Below are positions 51,290 through 63,929 of a DNA stretch of 64,000 nt, one piece after another. The notes below the pieces were generated by a model, which had not been told where the DNA came from, made no database searches, and saw nothing but the letters and a program-made list of their open reading frames with translations. This DNA comes from Verpa conica. Lineage: Eukaryota > Ascomycota > Pezizomycetes > Pezizales > Morchellaceae. Each line of letters begins with the position of its first letter. The first letter of the stretch is position 1. The stretch covers positions 1,519,915 through 1,583,914 of the forward strand of contig JAUFSD010000012.1 in NCBI GenBank assembly GCA_033030425.1. Reading direction: 5' to 3'. The translations under genes were made by a program, and so were the position numbers.

Positions 51290-52211
51290 GTGGTATGTGT
51301 CATGTTACTTCCATTCACTCTCGGCTTAGTGTCCCGTAAATATCTCATTTAACCTCACATTAATATTTTATATGCCAGTTCTAAGGGAAACTCATTTCAT
51401 GAGATCAATGGTACATGACTTCCCCCACATCTATCTGGTCTGCATTGATAAAGACAGCCTTGGTCTGTGATAAATTTACGTGTACATCACATGTGGTCAC
51501 TCGATAAATGACATATAAATTAAAATTAATTAGTAAGAAGTGAGTAGATTCTGGATTCTTGAGAAACAAGTCTCCAGGTGATGCCTATATCTGACCGCCA
51601 AGTATAGCGGTACAGTTATTCTATCTATATTACAGAAATAAATTCTACGCGTAGCACAATATATATATTTTATAGTCCACATTCCAAGGGAAGCATCTTG
51701 TAAAGAATATAGTACAATTTTTTTTACTTGTACTATAAGACCAGCTTTCATTTCTTAAAAATAGCTCTATTATACTTTTAATAATGGGTAAGGCCCTCCT
51801 AGGTCTAGCTCAATATTGGGGGTGGTTGGGTGAGTGGGATTGGGAATATAGCTCGCTCATCTTGATACCCTAGCGCCTCTTATAATATGTTAGCGAACCA
51901 AATAATGTTAATGTTGAAAAGAGGAAGCACGATGATCTATTACTGCCCTGGGAGCGTATTCTTACTTCTATATATCATCCATATTGGGCTGTGGTCGAGC
52001 CGCTGTGGAGGTCTCGGCGAAATAACAAGCTGAAGATTCGGGCTTTTTAGGAAGATCTACAATAGTGATGCGGTAAAAGGTGCTGAATCGATTGTCTAAT
52101 AGAGAAGAAGGGGTCTATCGATATATGCTCTAAAAGAGAGAACCCTAAGCCCTTATATAGGATGCCTTGCCTGGATCCTCAAACATATGAAATAGTGAAA
52201 CACGTGACTCA
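51290..52211. other. Intergenic, gene-poor subtelomere begins
   Basis: No gene. Includes the dispersed repeat at 51955-52180. Confidence 0.5.
51955..52180 (+). repeat. ~225-bp dispersed repeat, copy 1
   Basis: TACTTCTATATAT, GTGGAGGTCTC, GGTAAAAGGTG, AGAG..ATATAT and ATATAGGATG occur in this order and spacing here and at 57634-57860. Diverged copies of an unknown element. Confidence 0.6.
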
Positions 52212-52305
52212 TACTCGTATCGCCGAGGTCCAACTTGATCATGTGAGAGGTTAATGTATTGGTTAATTGGTCACCTGATAGAGTCGGACCTTGGCAATAC
52301 GAGTA
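52212..52305. mobile_element. MITE, 94 bp, TACTCGTATYGCC termini
   Basis: TACTCGTATCGCCGAGGTCC is mirrored by GGACCTTGGCAATACGAGTA ending at 52305, arms ~24 bp, TA borders. Same outer octamer as the 2451 and 2795 elements. Confidence 0.75.
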
Positions 52306-53349
52306 TATGAAACCCCCGATTGGCTATCCTTATTAGGAAGTATCTATAATAAGTTAAATTGAGGGGCAGACGAGTGACTGACCGTGACTGAAACATCGAA
52401 TGATACTCCGTGATCCAAAGTGAATTCTTTTGATTATTTTATTAGCTCTACATAAATTATGAATACTTATTAGATTTTTAAGGGCTTTTAATATTCTGTG
52501 ATATGTGTTTAGGCTGATTCTAGCCATATTTTTGGGATGTCATCATATTCGCAACCGCATCACAAATGGTGATAGAAAGCTTAAACAAAACTCTTTGCCA
52601 GAGATGGCGATAGTTCATATTACTGAGAATATTACAGGTTGGATTGTTTGACGTAATGTAGGATTAGTGGATAAGCGGATCAGAGGAGGCCGATGAATGG
52701 ACCTATGTTCCCTTTTCTCGATATATTGTCAAAGGTAAAAGTGATAAATTTGTGAAGAGGATATGATACTTAGGACTCTATAGATTGGCTCTAGATATTA
52801 TTGAAGGGATATCTTGAAATTGAAGGGTAGTTAGGTGTCTAAGATCAACGTATCCAGCTTCATGGGTATGATAAGCAAATGAATCATAAGTAACTGAATG
52901 GTTGGGTTTATGGCAGTGATTTTGGTCGATTGTACAGTAGATCAGGCTTTGTATCTGCGGTAGATCGAAGTAACCAGTAAATAGCTATTGTGCGGAGGGA
53001 CAAAACCCCCACCGCATCAGTATTTCCCCTAGAATAATCGAGTCGACAAAGACATTAATATTGTCTTGTGCTTTGACAGATAGAAAAATTAGCAGAAAGA
53101 AGACTACCCCTTGCGCGGGAGTAGCCTGTACGAGCGAAACGCAAATAGTTATGAGGTAAATGTTCCTCATCGGAGGCCCATAGTATAGAATTCGAAGGGG
53201 CAGGACAGTGGTGTGCGTTGTGTAGTGAGAGCTAGGGGATGATGAGAGGTAGGTGTGTGGTGTAGTATCGTGAATCCTAGGTGGGTATTGTACTGGCGGA
53301 ATTTGAGCTCCAAAACATCAAATGGGGGAAAGAGTAGGCGTATAGGGGT
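52306..53349. other. Intergenic
   Basis: No gene or clear repeat seen; AT-rich with frequent stops. Confidence 0.45.
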
Positions 53350-53904
53350 ATCTAGAGCAGTGTTGTCAGTCGGGCAGTCCGTCCGTTCTGAGCCTAGGAC
53401 CGGACGGGACCATGAGCTATAAGGCGTCCGGTCATGGCTGGCGAGATACCCTAGGGAGTAGGAGGCTAAGACAATTGACTATAGTCACCTGTAGGGGACT
53501 ATAGCAGGCGTTGACTATAGGGCACTGCAGGGCAGCGTTTTGAAACGGGAAAAATAAGTATATTAATGAAATGAAAAAGACATGTGAACATTTTAAGAGG
53601 TATAGTTACCTTCACCCGGCCCCTCCAGGGCCATTCAGGGCCCTCCGTAGAGTAAAAATACCCCACTAAGTCCATCGGGCCATGTAGAGGATACTCAAAA
53701 ACCTCAGGCCTCGTAGATCCCTGCAGGGCCCTATAGAGCCCTGTCTACTACCGGGCCCTCCAGACTTTGTATAAACCTGCAGTCCCTAAATTTTCTGGCC
53801 CTGGACCGGCTTTCCCTGATAGTCCGTCCAGTTCCCACGATCCAGTAGGGCCCCGCCAGGGGCCCTGTAGTCCGACCCGGACGACTGACAACACTGATCT
53901 AGAG
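53350..53904. mobile_element. Non-autonomous hAT element, 539 bp, perfect 8-bp target duplication
   Basis: atctagag lies at 53350-53357 and 53897-53904. The element starts CAGTGTTGTCAGTCG and ends CGACTGACAACACTG. The 8-bp duplication and CAGTG-type ends are hAT-like. The interior has repeated GACTATAG and GGGCCCT units and no transposase. Its right end resembles 56605-56630. Confidence 0.88.
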
Positions 53905-54977
53905 CATGCGAAGTGGTACCGTGCCGGCACTTGGTGAATTAAACGCACGAGGTGAATAAGAGAGGTGGCACAGGGGGTGTGGGAAAAGGTACGATAAGGT
54001 AGTGCGCTTGGGAGTAACATCATTACTCCTAGGTGAGAGTATTCTGTTGCTAGTTTAGACTTCTAAATAGATATAGATCCTTGAAGGTAAGAGAAAGGAG
54101 TATGGTAGTAGGTTTCTGTAGGAGTCCCAAGGCAGACCAATATTTGGCCATAACTTGACTGGTTCAGGCCGGAAGAAAACTTTTACTAATTGAGGTATGG
54201 TGAATTATAGGTATGAAGAGACTAGGTAGAGGGTTGAATTGAGCTGGTTTCAGAAACCGACATAAAGCCGATTGTCTCAACGGTTGAAACTATTTAGACC
54301 AGCAGACAGATCGATCTTTAGGGCCTCTATGGTGTTTATGAAAAATATTCAATACTACTAGGTTAATTGGGTTTTTGTGGGCTCTTCACCAGTAGTGTTG
54401 GCCAGGGCGGTAATGCTCGTGCCCACGCTTATCCATTGCAAGGCTTTGGCCTCTGGAAAACTCAATTCCATTCTAGTGACCGTGGGTAGCTTTCTATCGA
54501 GAGCCCCATAGTGATCTAGCAACACTGATCACTGTCGGTGAGTATTACTGCGAAGTTTTTATAAGTGTTTCTAAGTTAATTTCTCGAGGCACCTAGACTA
54601 GAAAACATCGAGATATCTAAATTGGGTCTTAGGGCAACGTTGCTGCATATAAACCTCTACAGGTACTCGGAAATGTCTTTACTTGCCAAGCAACAGAGAA
54701 ATTTTCAATATATTGATTGGCTGATTGCCATTTGGGGTTCGGAGTTTCATCGCGCCAGCTCTGGTTGTTCCTTCCGTCCGCCGGGGGTTTGGGACACACT
54801 AAAACTAACTATTAGCTCCTCTGTATAAAAAAGTATGGTGGGACTTCTTCCGGAGTTGTTGAGAGATTAATTAGGGGATTTCAGTTATACTCCCAATGAT
54901 GTGCGTAGTATTTTATCAACGTCCCTGTGGTCCTGTGTGATAAGTAGTATTAGGTAGTAATATAGGTGGTGGTGACT
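53905..54977. other. Intergenic
   Basis: No gene supported. GGCGGTAATGCTCGTGCCCA at about 54413 resembles GCGGTAATGCCCGTGTACTC at about 62183, a small dispersed repeat. Confidence 0.4.
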
Positions 54978-55096
54978 GCTGGCCTTGAGTCGGTTGGTAT
55001 TCAACACCCGTCAGAGTGAAGTTCTGCAAGTATCTCTGACAGAGAAAATGTACTATAGCTAATGGGGTGTATATACGATGACTAGTTCATTCATTC
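54978..55096 (+). mobile_element. Partial second copy of the SINE body and tail
   Basis: TGCTGGCCTTGAGTCGGTTG, then ATTCAACACCC, CAAGTATCTCTGACA and a final TTCATTCATTCA tail match the minus-strand reading of the SINE at 10994-11367, in the opposite orientation. The tRNA head is missing (5'-truncated). Confidence 0.7.
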
Positions 55097-56604
55097 ACTA
55101 GAGGGTGATAACTGAACACCTAGTTACCTAGTCCATACATCCCCACATCAGTACACTAGGTTTTGGGCGCCAAAAAGGTTCATAGCATCTGTACGACCAA
55201 GTGTTGAAGAAAACTACATACAACTTATTCTGTACCATTGTGCTTATTGTATAGTGGGTTATGTGGGTGGTGTATAGTAACTTAAAATAGCCTGTAATGA
55301 ATATAATTAATATCTCTAATATAAACCGACATGAGCACCAACCTAGGTGAGTGAGATAGGGGTGGAATCCATACTCGGCGTCGGGGCGTCTAGGGATAGC
55401 AGGCCTTCCGATAGGCAAGCCAAGGAAAAATAAGAGACGGCCCGGCCTAGCCCAACTTATTTAAGAGGGGCCCGGGCAAGACCAAATATGGGCCGGCCTA
55501 TTGGAAGGCTTAAGGGAGGGTGTTTCTAACGGTAGGACCGTTTCGTGGTGAGAATCGGTCCAAATCTAAATGATAATAAAATAGTCGGTGTATATTGTGC
55601 TTGTTGAATCGTGTGGTTCAACTGACACAAGCCCTGTACGGAAACTGTTTCTACCAGATTACTATCAAAGTGATATCTCATGATCCGGAGGTTAACTCCA
55701 ACTGGCTTATAGCTAAGGGAGGTTAAGAGTCATTCTTGGAAAGGGCCTCAGCTGTCTATCTATGTATAGCTAACTCTCGTAGTTAGACAAATTTTGCATG
55801 TCCGAACAGAAGGTATGATCATTTCTGGAGAGCGGAAACAGTGCTTTGGCTCCAGGAAGTGCAGCAGTTCAATCGGGAAATAACCATACATAATAGGCTT
55901 AGAGGTTTGGTGCAGTTCTAGTGATAGAATCAGCAAGATGTTTTTTGTCTCGTGAGACATGGCAGCCGTCTCCTGAGGCAAAGTTTGCCTAAGCTTTGTC
56001 CCCACGTCTCCCAGGCCTCCCAGGCCTCCTGACGCTGGCTGTGAAACCTTGTCTCCTGGTGCCTCCGGAGGCTCCAGAAACTGCGCTGGTAGCCTCTAGG
56101 GCATCCGGGTACCCCTCCGCAGACACCACAGCCAGCTTCGCCAGCCGTCGAGTCCGTCTGAAGACGCGACGGACTCCACAAGACTGGCTGGGCGCCGTCC
56201 AACTGTAGACTGACTACAGTCTCCTAAATCACAGAATTACTGACCACAATCCCATAACACTGGGGGTTCACATTGCCGCAACTCTGACACAAACATGAAT
56301 CAATCTTTATCTAAGAAAGAAATCTAGAGTGCTAATTGAAGAAATATGACCAACCATACCACTCAGCACTGAGAAACACTAGATTTAGAGTAGGCACAAA
56401 GGAGAATTACTACTTGTCACTCTATACTATTGCCAGTGTATATTTTACAAGTTTATAATGTTCTAAAAATAGACGGTCCGTCCGTCCGTCCACATGTTGG
56501 ACGGACTGGCTTGGCTGGAAGACTGCAGTCCCTCGCAGTCTCTCGCAGTCCCTTGTAGTCCTGACGGGACTTGCCTGGCGCCGTCGACTACAGTCGATTA
56601 CCGT
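55097..56604. other. Intergenic with GC-rich repeat patches
   Basis: No gene. 55990-56220 is GC-rich with repeated GGCCTCC and GACTACAGTC-like units. (CCGT)n-like CGTCCGTCCGTCC at about 56476. Confidence 0.4.
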
Positions 56605-56630
56605 CGGCCTGGACGACTGGCAGCGCTGCA
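56605..56630 (+). repeat. hAT terminus relic
   Basis: GGACGACTGGCAGCGCTG resembles the right end of the element at 53358-53896 (GACGACTGACAACACTG). The left end could not be found. Confidence 0.4.
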
Positions 56631-57550
56631 GGTCCACAGCTCGTCAAAAATCGCCAAGTCCATGGACGGTTACCCGGTCCCAAAGTAAGAGAACCCCTAT
56701 ATCTCGCGCCAAAGCCCTTTAAGTCCCCATAATCCAACATACCTGTAGCAACCCCCTTCCCCTCCCCCTCCCCTTCCCCATCTACCTACAAGCAGTCTAT
56801 TATAGAGCTAACAACCTATTTGGGAGGACCTTTCCTAGCGAAGCCTACCACCAAACGAACTCCCTATGTCCGACATGTCAACGTGACCTCCAGAGGACTC
56901 CCAGCGCAGCACCTGCAGCAGGAGCCCCCCACCAGGACCCCAGCAGCCATCAGAAGCCTCCGGACGACAACAGAAACAACCTACCCGTCACGGTACGAAC
57001 CCTCCATGTCCGACGCGTCGAGTGGACCCCGAGCGGAAGCCCAGCGCGACAGCAGACAGGCATGTAGGCAGGCAGGCAGGGCAGCGAAGCAAGAAATGTT
57101 TATATAGAGTAGATAGCGTACATAGCAAAGTACATGAATTTCTGAAACTTTAGAACTGTGACTACCAGCATGACTACTGTGACAAGCAAATACTCGAGTC
57201 TCCTGAAGTCTCCCGAGGTCTCCTGAGGTCTCCAGAGAGTAATATACGGGTCTCCAGAGCTCTCGGAAGAGCTCTGAGACTTGTGCGTGTATCAGAGATA
57301 TCCTGAGATTTGGCCAATCTTCTGAGCGTCGATTTCTATCCTGAGTATCCCGAGTCCTAGCGGTATCAGAAGCCTCAGAGAGAACTGTGCAATCTTGCTG
57401 ATGAGAGTGAGTGATAATGAGACAGTTTATTTCGTTTTAGTCTAAATCGGTACTGCTTTGTACTACCGAAAAGAATGTGTAGGGAGTTGGATATCTATAA
57501 AAAAGTATATAAATTCGCATCACTATATATCACTCGAGCTTAATCAATAT
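56631..57550. other. Intergenic, simple repeats
   Basis: No gene. GGCAGGCAGGCAGGGCAG near 57066. TCTCCTGAGGTCTCC-type tandem units at about 57198-57262. Confidence 0.45.
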
Positions 57551-57579
57551 AAATAAATTAATTAATCATTAGTACATGG
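57551..57579 (-). mobile_element. Probable LINE-tail micro-insertion
   Basis: On the minus strand it reads CCATGTACTAATGATTAATT followed by T/A-rich tail, like the inserts at 1543 and 10871. Target duplication is not convincing here. Confidence 0.4.
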
Positions 57580-57633
57580 AAATGCAAATATATAACGCAT
57601 AAAATGATCGATAGTTCGTTGGTTGGCATAAGG

Positions 57634-57860
57634 GTGTTCTGATACTTCTATATATGCTACATATATGCCAATAATCGACCCATTGTGGAGGTCTCAACTT
57701 AATAATTCTGGGAATACGCCAGGGTATTTAGAACCAACAGTAACACATTAGGTAAAAGGTGTTAATCAATTGAGTTATTAAAGATGGATAGAGATATATA
57801 TCAATATATACTTCAATAATCGAAGGTCAAACCCTAATATAGGATGAATTAGCTTGATAC
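57634..57860 (+). repeat. ~225-bp dispersed repeat, copy 2
   Basis: Ordered matches with 51955-52180 (TACTTCTATATAT, GTGGAGGTCTCA, GGTAAAAGGTG, ATATAGGATG). Confidence 0.6.
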
Positions 57861-60800
57861 TCGAGAGTAGCGAGTAAAGATACGTAATTACAACTTAGTC
57901 CTGTATGGCCCTCTATAATCTATCTAGATTAGGAGGAATCAATCTTAGTGTTTAACTCCTGGTAGTAGTTTGGGATGATACTTAAATACAGTAAAATTAC
58001 CCTACAAGTATATATATGCTTTTGTTCAATATCTGATTCTTATAGGAATGTACTAGTACATATGAAGTAATCCTTATTTACGTCGGACCATATGCTCTTA
58101 CAGGACGGATATCATGCATCGAACTGATTGTACTGTAGTATAATTTGTTAATGTTGACTTAGCTTTTCTGGACAAAGACTATCTCAGATACACCATATGG
58201 GATACAATACCTTAAAATTAGTAATTTCTGAACTTTTATCTTTCATTTTGAGGAAAGAAAGGGTATTGCCTGGGAGTAAGCCACAGCCCTATGTACGTAC
58301 ACGCCTCGCCGCGTACTCTCCGCACTATCCAGATTTCCCATCCCAATTCTTCTACTCGCCACATCCCCCCGCTATACCACAACAAACCACTCTCGAGCTC
58401 CCACTAATTAAACAAGCACTGCAGAAGGCAAACCTATATCTCCCGCTGTACCTCCTGTGTCTATTCTCTAGAGCCTACAAGTATTCATTGCGCCGTATTC
58501 AACCCCATTCCTAGCGCCCTCCGAGCTTTAAAGTTTAGAATGGCTCATAATTGCTACACTCTCTGAATACCTCTAGATTGAAGGATTAAGAACCGAATCA
58601 TTACAGGTAGTAATTAAAAGGCTAGTCTTGCTACTTTATTTGGAGGATAATAAATCAAGGACTTACCAAAGTCCGTAGAAATTAAGCTATTGCTAGCAGT
58701 GGCTTTTGACAGCTTTGAACCTACGGAGGAAAAGGGTGGTGGATTTTCTTATATTCGAAGTTTTACTTAAGCATTTTTGTAGGAGTTCGAGACTTGCAAG
58801 GATTGTTGACTCTAAAGTATATAGCGCAAATATCTCTTTGGATCATCTCCCAGACATTGAGGACATAGAAGTTGCATAGGGCCCGAGAGTCAGAACACAT
58901 ATAGATGCGCCTGAGGCTTTTAGGAACTACGGCAGTAAGAACTAGATCATTTATTTTCACACGAATGGAGGCCATGAACTATTGAAAAATCAATGATGAG
59001 GAGCACTCTATGCATAATTAACTTTCACTATAAGAGAACAACATTGCTCCAGTGTACACACAACAGGGCGGTCTTTGTAATGTCAGGCTCATTGAGCGAG
59101 GAGGGGGTTGACCGGCGGCTCTAACCATAAAAGCAGAAATTCATTGGAGCCTGAGAAGTAAATTAGGTAAAACCTTATTATGTAGGCATTCGATTATATA
59201 GTTCATACTATGGCATAGTATAAAAAGCTAATTAAAGGCCCTGGGTAGCTTGAATCAAGTGAGGCAGTATAGTAAGATATAGCGTACTAGCTGTTGAAGT
59301 AGTATCGACTTCTACTCGAGCCCTTGATTATATCGAAATTACATATAAGATTACAAAAGCTATGGCACTCAGGTTCAGTGACCTGGGCAATGAAACGCCT
59401 AGTAGAGAAATCAGCAGTCCAATAGTAGTTGAACACCATATCTACAGATATAGAACATGAATTAGCAATTGTTCTCCTGTTACATTACTAGGCCAGTGCA
59501 AGACCTCGAATAAAGAACGTCTCCTATAATGATATTGATCCTGAGAACTATATTACACAAGTACGTAAAGACTTAAAGAATTGAAGTCGCTTGATTGCTA
59601 GAACTGGAGGGGAAACTACCCGGATATTTATACACAAATATCCTTGTCAATAGCAAAAATCATTTGTTCCGTAACAACCCAAATAGTAAAACAAAGCTGA
59701 GTACTACCACCCCTACTGTGGAGATCCCTTATTCCAACAGGCCTAAAGGTAGGTGTACTGAAGGGCGTATGGTGCAGACAATGTTTGGCAATTCACAGCC
59801 GCACTAGATTGCAATTGATTTAGGTGGATGTAGCTGTGGATATTCCGGGGTCAACAATGTTATACATGAGAATTGTATTGACAAAACTTCGGTTAAGGCT
59901 CATATGGGTTATGGTCGATAAAATAGTTAACGACACTGATCCAGAAATCACCAGACTTTGCAAACATAAATTTACGATTGAATGAATTAGCCACAAAAGC
60001 CGAACTGATGCCAACGCAGGTACTAGGATAGGGAAAATTATTTTATTTTAATGCATATGGCGAGTGGGAATATGGAACCTTTATATAATGACCTCTTCAG
60101 ACCTAAAGAAATGGCAGATGGCATAGTGTGTCTGTGTATTTTGATGTCTTCGGACTGGGGGAAAATTAATAAAGACAAGAAAAATACACTAGAAATGATA
60201 CATTTGAGGTTCGGAATTATAACCTTAGAGCTATCATTTGTTTGCTCGCCCTAAATTGATGGGCAATCGACAAACTACTCAGGGTGGGAAACACTTTCTC
60301 TCAAGACATAAATCATAACACTATTGTATATATATATTACTTTTGACTCCTGTTGAGTTTTGAAGATGTAATCTAGGGATTAATCATAGGCGTTGGGTGC
60401 TCAACTAATGCTACGACTAGTTGAGCAATCAGTTACACTCTAGCATGGCTTCTATCACGCGTCTTGTAGCGCAGTAGTTTTTGATGCACAGGTCTATACC
60501 TTCATAACTGGTAGTTGAGAGCAAGATGCATGCATGCCATATGCTATATCTCGAGGGCTTGGAAGAATACAAGATGTATGATCAGCTTAATGGACACTAA
60601 TTATCCAGGTATAGGACTTGAGACTTTAGGCAACAAGGAGCTTGAACCTAGTTAGATCAAGAGGCAGTACGGCGCCGAAGACATTGAGCCATACTCGGTT
60701 GTATATCTGATTTGATATTTCCCCAAGAGTCCTATTTGATTCGTGGAGCTAGGCATTCTTCATAGCTCGTATGTGCGACCATCCATCCTCATGGCTGTTC

Positions 60801-60887
60801 AACGCCTCGAGTTACATGGGTTCGAATGTAGGGCATCCAATTAAAGACTCCTGCTCCAGGCCTCGAGAAATTTAGTTCCCATAAAGA
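57861..60887. other. Intergenic, no gene supported
   Basis: Open frames here are short and without recognisable motifs. 59460-59830 could be a decayed mobile-element coding piece, but I cannot name it. Confidence 0.4.
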
Positions 60888-60953
60888 GGACCACGAATGA
60901 ATGAATGAATGAATAAATCTAGGGGCGTGGGGCTCAGGGGGAAGTGGACCACG
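60888..60953 (-). mobile_element. 50-bp CATT-tail micro-insertion with 8-bp target duplication
   Basis: ggaccacg at 60888-60895 and 60946-60953 encloses 50 bp. On the minus strand these end in CCCCTAGATTTATTCATTC and further CATT units. The 3' end differs from the LINE at 8385, so a second LINE or SINE family is indicated. Confidence 0.65.
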
Positions 60954-63929
60954 CGATTTTGTGTACTCTAGGAAAAACGTATGGTGAGTCAAGCAGGCGT
61001 AAGCCAACTGACGTGGTTCTCTTATGTCGAAATCCATTAGGAAACAACGTAAGTATAGCTATTGATATCGTTTCAAGAAGGGGTTTGCATCATCTCGTTT
61101 CTGTTAAACTGCCTGCCCTGTGACTATTGTGTATTCTACGCCTTAAATGTTTCTAATAGTCTAGACGGACGTTATTCGACTATAGTCGACGGTACCACGC
61201 TAGCTAATGTCGTACGGACTATGTATTTCATGGTGCTATGAGCTTCTAGAATTTCAACTAGGACTATTATAGTGGCTAGTAGTCACTGTTCCTTTACTAT
61301 TACTCTAGGTCTCATCTTTTAACTCCTACAATATAGGATTAGGGATTTTCCTCAATTAGATCTCAGTGTTTCTTAAGTGTACATATTTCAAATATTTGAG
61401 TTATTTTTATAGAAGTGGGAGAGCCATTATCTCCCGATTTAGGTGCGGCAATATGTGGCTCACTAGACTACAGTTACGCTATAGTCAGGTAATTCGCAGC
61501 TAGTCATTCGTGATTCATTGCGTCTTAACACGGTCTTGGAGCAGGTATGGTTCCCAGCCCTCTGCGAGGCTTTTATTTCTATGGCTGAGCTGTATATGGA
61601 GTCTTGCTGCCTGAACTATCAACTCTTGGGGCTATATGTATCCTAAGTGCAGCTCATAAGATGTAGCACAATCAAAAGGGTATACTAGGAATCATAAGCT
61701 TATAGATTCGCTCGAGGCTTTAAACGGGTGCCTCTTTATTATTTGCTTAGTTCGCCGACCGCTGGGAGTAGGGGCCTCAGGTTTTCGCTGATCCTCAGGA
61801 TCTTGAGCGAGACGCTACCGAGTTTGTTCGGTTTGAGCTATTTTACGGGTGGTCAATTGTATTTGTTCGAGTACCTTAATTAGTGACGAGTTCGTTTGCT
61901 CGATTCCCCAGGACATTGAGAAGTAAGCAACTGTATTTTACCTGACTGCTCGAGGGCTAGAGCAGCTCTCTGTACTAATCCAACTACTCGAGGGCTGGAA
62001 CAAGCGACTCGAGTTTTATGGCTTATGGAGGCCTCGAGTCGGCTTCGACATTATTTTTCTGGATAGTGGACATCTTGGACGAGACTCTACTTTACTTGAC
62101 TGACTGCTCGAGGTCTTGGACCATCAGCCACTTACTTTCTGATCTTCTGGGGCCCTCTAACAAGTAATAGTCCTGCCAGAAAGCGGTAATGCCCGTGTAC
62201 TCTTAATGCAATGTTGGGTAGACACTACATACACTGTGGTAGGTGAGCTGCTAAAGATCATTGGCTAAACTACGGTCTGCTGTCCTTTAAGAGGCTTGAG
62301 TAGACTGATCTAGTCATTTTTCATGTGGCCCGCGTCATCAACCGCGATAGAAATTAATTACTTCGGCCAGGCCAATTCATTCAGACCTTTGTGTCCCCTG
62401 GTCGTCACGGTTCCTATTTACAGAGTTCGAAGCCTCAGAAAGGTTACTTCCCCAGGAGTGAATTGCTGTTATCAGTGTTCTGTTACAGCGACTCTAATGA
62501 CCTATAAAAGAATTTTATTAACTTATTCTGTTCGAATTATAGGTCAGGTAATTATGGTATACCACGTACTTAACCTCAACTGAGGGTAGGAAGGAATAGT
62601 TTCTAAAACATCACCACGCTTCCTCCGGGTCGCCTCTCGGTTACCCGAGCTTAATTAACGATGATGATGCTCAGTATGCTCGGTGACTCACTGTAAGTAC
62701 TCTGTTCTCTGTACTCCTAGCACGATAGACGAGATCGTTTCATTGTGAGTTGGTGACTCTTGGGAAAGTCGATTCTATGCAGACCTGGCATAGCTAATAA
62801 CCATCAATCTATCTGTTCAAGGTGACTGGAATACACAGCCACTATATGCGTAGAGTTGTGTTCGAAGGCCTGAACATAGTGAGGCTTGTTGGGGGCTCCG
62901 CTGGTATTCTTTGTTCTTGTGTTCGAAGGCTCGAACGACTGCGGAGCGTTCTGTGACTACAAGAGGTACTACCGTTCGAGGGCTCGAGTGTGAGACGGCT
63001 TCACAGTGGGCACCTGCATCCTTGCTGCTGCTTTTCGGGGCCTTGGACAACTGGGTATCCTCTGTGGCCGCACGAACCACTGCCACTCGAGTGTTCGAAC
63101 TAGGGAGGACTATCATCTTCACTGCAATTCTTGGGCTCGAACAAATCAAGACCCTACAAGGAACTCGGTGCCACATCTTGGTATGTAGTCCGTGATCTCG
63201 AACAAGCAGTGCTTCTTGGAGTATTTCTGTAATATACTCCAGATCCCTGGTAGGCGAATCTCAGGTATTGCCACTACCTAACTGCCTACTGTGAACTTGC
63301 TTTAAACACCGTACTAGGCCTACTTTCTGTGGGTTCAGGGCCCTGCAAGCGCTTTGTCAATGCCTGAACCTCACTCGGTACCACTTTCCTCGCGCGGTGT
63401 GGCTTTTGCTCGAGACTCCCCGGGAGTGTTGCGCCCACTTCTATAAAATATCTTTGATCCAGTCTGTCTCAGCCAGCTTTAACAGTACCTGCCTCTCTGC
63501 TCTCGCCGTGGCGTTTTTTGTACTCACTCCTGGGCGGGGTGGAAACCATTTGCTTCTAACTCTTTTCTTGTGGTGCTCGTAGCCTGTCTTCTGGCTCTCT
63601 CTAACGACTTTTGTGGTGTCTGGCCCCTTCTCACTGTTTGCGTGCCTCGCTGGCTTGCATCACAATTTGTTACTCGTTTTTTTGTCGAGGTTTCACTACT
63701 TGAGTGCTGAAGAGTAGGTGTTTTCTGAAAGCTCGCTCCGCTGTGTCCTGTAACTCTGTGCGTGCTTCTTTCTGCCTGTCTTGCTACTTCTGTCGCTTTC
63801 GTCACGGGCACGGGCTGTCACTCGGTCTCTTTCTTGGCGTGACTGTTGCTCTTCCACGGGCAGGCCAAGCGCAGGGAGTGGCTTTTCTGCGGAAGAACCC
63901 CCGTTCGCCGTGGAAGCGCGTGTTTTTTT
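60954..63929. other. Subtelomeric region with degenerate CTCGAGGGCT repeats
   Basis: No gene. Units such as CTCGAGGGCTAGAGC (61950), CTCGAGGGCTGGAAC (61988), TCGAAGGCTCGAAC (62923) and TTCGAGGGCTCGAG (62974) recur every 30-200 bp and resemble the tandem units at 29048-29190. Palindromic GACTATAGTC motifs occur near 61170. Confidence 0.5.

Noticed and set aside
56820..57107. 95-codon plus-strand frame, Arg/Thr/Pro-rich
   Set aside because: Low-complexity GC-rich repeat DNA including GGCA tandem units.
58197..58514. 105-codon plus-strand frame
   Set aside because: No motif, Pro/Tyr/Leu-rich, isolated in repeat-rich DNA.
62817..63811. Several 60-119 codon frames in the last kilobase
   Set aside because: They fall in degenerate subtelomeric repeats and disagree in frame.
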